DNA from: an uncultured Oscillospiraceae bacterium
GTDB lineage: Bacteria; Bacillota; Clostridia; Oscillospirales; Acutalibacteraceae
DNA length: 5,674 nucleotides
NCBI GenBank assembly: GCA_900552985.1
Contig: USBP01000117.1
Location: forward strand, 1-5,674
Reading direction: 5' to 3'
Made by a program: the position numbers and the translations under genes. The notes under the pieces were generated by a model, which was not told where the DNA came from, ran no database searches, and was given only the letters and a program-made list of their open reading frames with translations. The first letter of the stretch is position 1; each line of letters opens with the position of its first letter. This document shows, one piece after another, positions 5,364-5,674 of this stretch.

Positions 5364-5674
5364 GGCTGATCCTCCCCTTTCTGTTCCTGTTCTCCGGCGG
5401 CCTTTTCCCGCTCACGCCGCCTGTTCAGGGCCGCCAAAACCTCCGCAAAGCTTTCCAGCTCTTCCTCCTGCTGGGCCCTTACAGGATCCGTCGGTACATT
5501 CGTTTGTGCATTTCTAGCTGTTCGGCCCGGATGAAAAGTTTTTCCGGCGTTTTTGGGCCTGGCCGCCTCTTTTCCACCAGATGGTGGATCAGAAGCCTGG
5601 CGATTCACAGGCTCTGCCTTCTCCGGCTGATGGGCAGGCGATTTGCTTTTCTCCCCGCGCGTCTTCTGCTGCGC
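5360..5674 (-). CDS. Hydrophilic protein of unknown function, C-terminal part only
   Basis: The frame is open from the right edge of the window to a TGA at 5362-5360, giving 104 visible residues; the start lies outside. A GTG at 5608 is only an internal Val and has no clear ribosome site. The visible part has no membrane segment. It is rich in Lys, Arg, Glu, Gln, Pro and Ala and looks disordered, except for a probable charged helix at visible residues 69-92 (QEEELESFAEVLAALNRRRE). I do not recognise it. It overlaps the start of the Rnf-like gene by four bases and is surely in the same operon. It could be a disordered C-terminal tail on an RnfC-, RnfE- or RnfB-like protein (E. coli RsxC ends in an Ala/Lys/Glu/Gln-rich tail) or something unrelated; the missing upstream sequence would decide. 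That it is coding is supported by the uninterrupted frame and the GTGA junction. Confidence 0.68.
   Translation of the reverse strand, partial: AQQKTRGEKSKSPAHQPEKAEPVNRQASDPPSGGKEAARPKNAGKTFHPGRTARNAQTNVPTDPVRAQQEEELESFAEVLAALNRRREREKAAGEQEQKGEDQP
5371..5380 (-). promoter_or_regulatory. Strong ribosome binding site supporting a GTG start
   Basis: On the minus strand AAAGGGGAGG lies 7 bases before the GTG at 5363. That GTG shares bases with the TGA of the upstream gene (GTGA). This supports the non-ATG start of the Rnf-like gene and suggests translational coupling of the two genes. Confidence 0.75.

Overview
The window reads as chromosome from a moderately GC-rich Gram-positive anaerobe, most likely a clostridial Firmicute of the Oscillospiraceae/Ruminococcaceae kind. 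This is inferred from the gene order (a class B PBP, then MinD, then methylglyoxal synthase, a remnant of the clostridial mre-pbp2-min-rodA-mgsA shape cluster), from the clostridial look of MgsA, and from strong AGGAGG-like ribosome sites. No taxonomic search was possible.

Layout. Plus strand, 1-3233: the 3' part of a PBP2-type transpeptidase gene (its membrane anchor lies left of the window), then a minD-like ATPase gene 30 bases later, then mgsA. mgsA appears to have its own sigma-A promoter, whose -35 box lies inside the end of minD. A strong intrinsic terminator follows at 3308-3341. Minus strand, 5674-3412: the C-terminal end of an unrecognised hydrophilic protein (open at the right edge), a six-helix membrane protein of the RnfA/RnfE/NqrD/NqrE family whose start overlaps the previous stop by four bases, and a membrane-anchored protein with a glycoside-hydrolase-like barrel. 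This strand ends in its own terminator at 3353-3393, so the two units converge on back-to-back terminators.

How the genes fit together. PBP2 cross-links peptidoglycan during cell elongation. MinD normally positions the division site with MinC and a topology factor. MgsA diverts dihydroxyacetone phosphate to methylglyoxal. The cluster looks stripped: minC, minE and rodA are not between these genes, and the MinD ends before the usual membrane-targeting helix. On the other strand, the Rnf-like protein has lost the cysteines that hold the iron-sulfur cluster in true Rnf/Nqr complexes and is not next to recognisable rnf genes. It and its two neighbours are the least understood part of the window.

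No tRNA, rRNA, CRISPR array, insertion sequence or prophage feature was seen. The only non-coding stretches are short: about 70 bases before mgsA, 178 bases between the converging units, and 101 bases between the two complete minus-strand genes.
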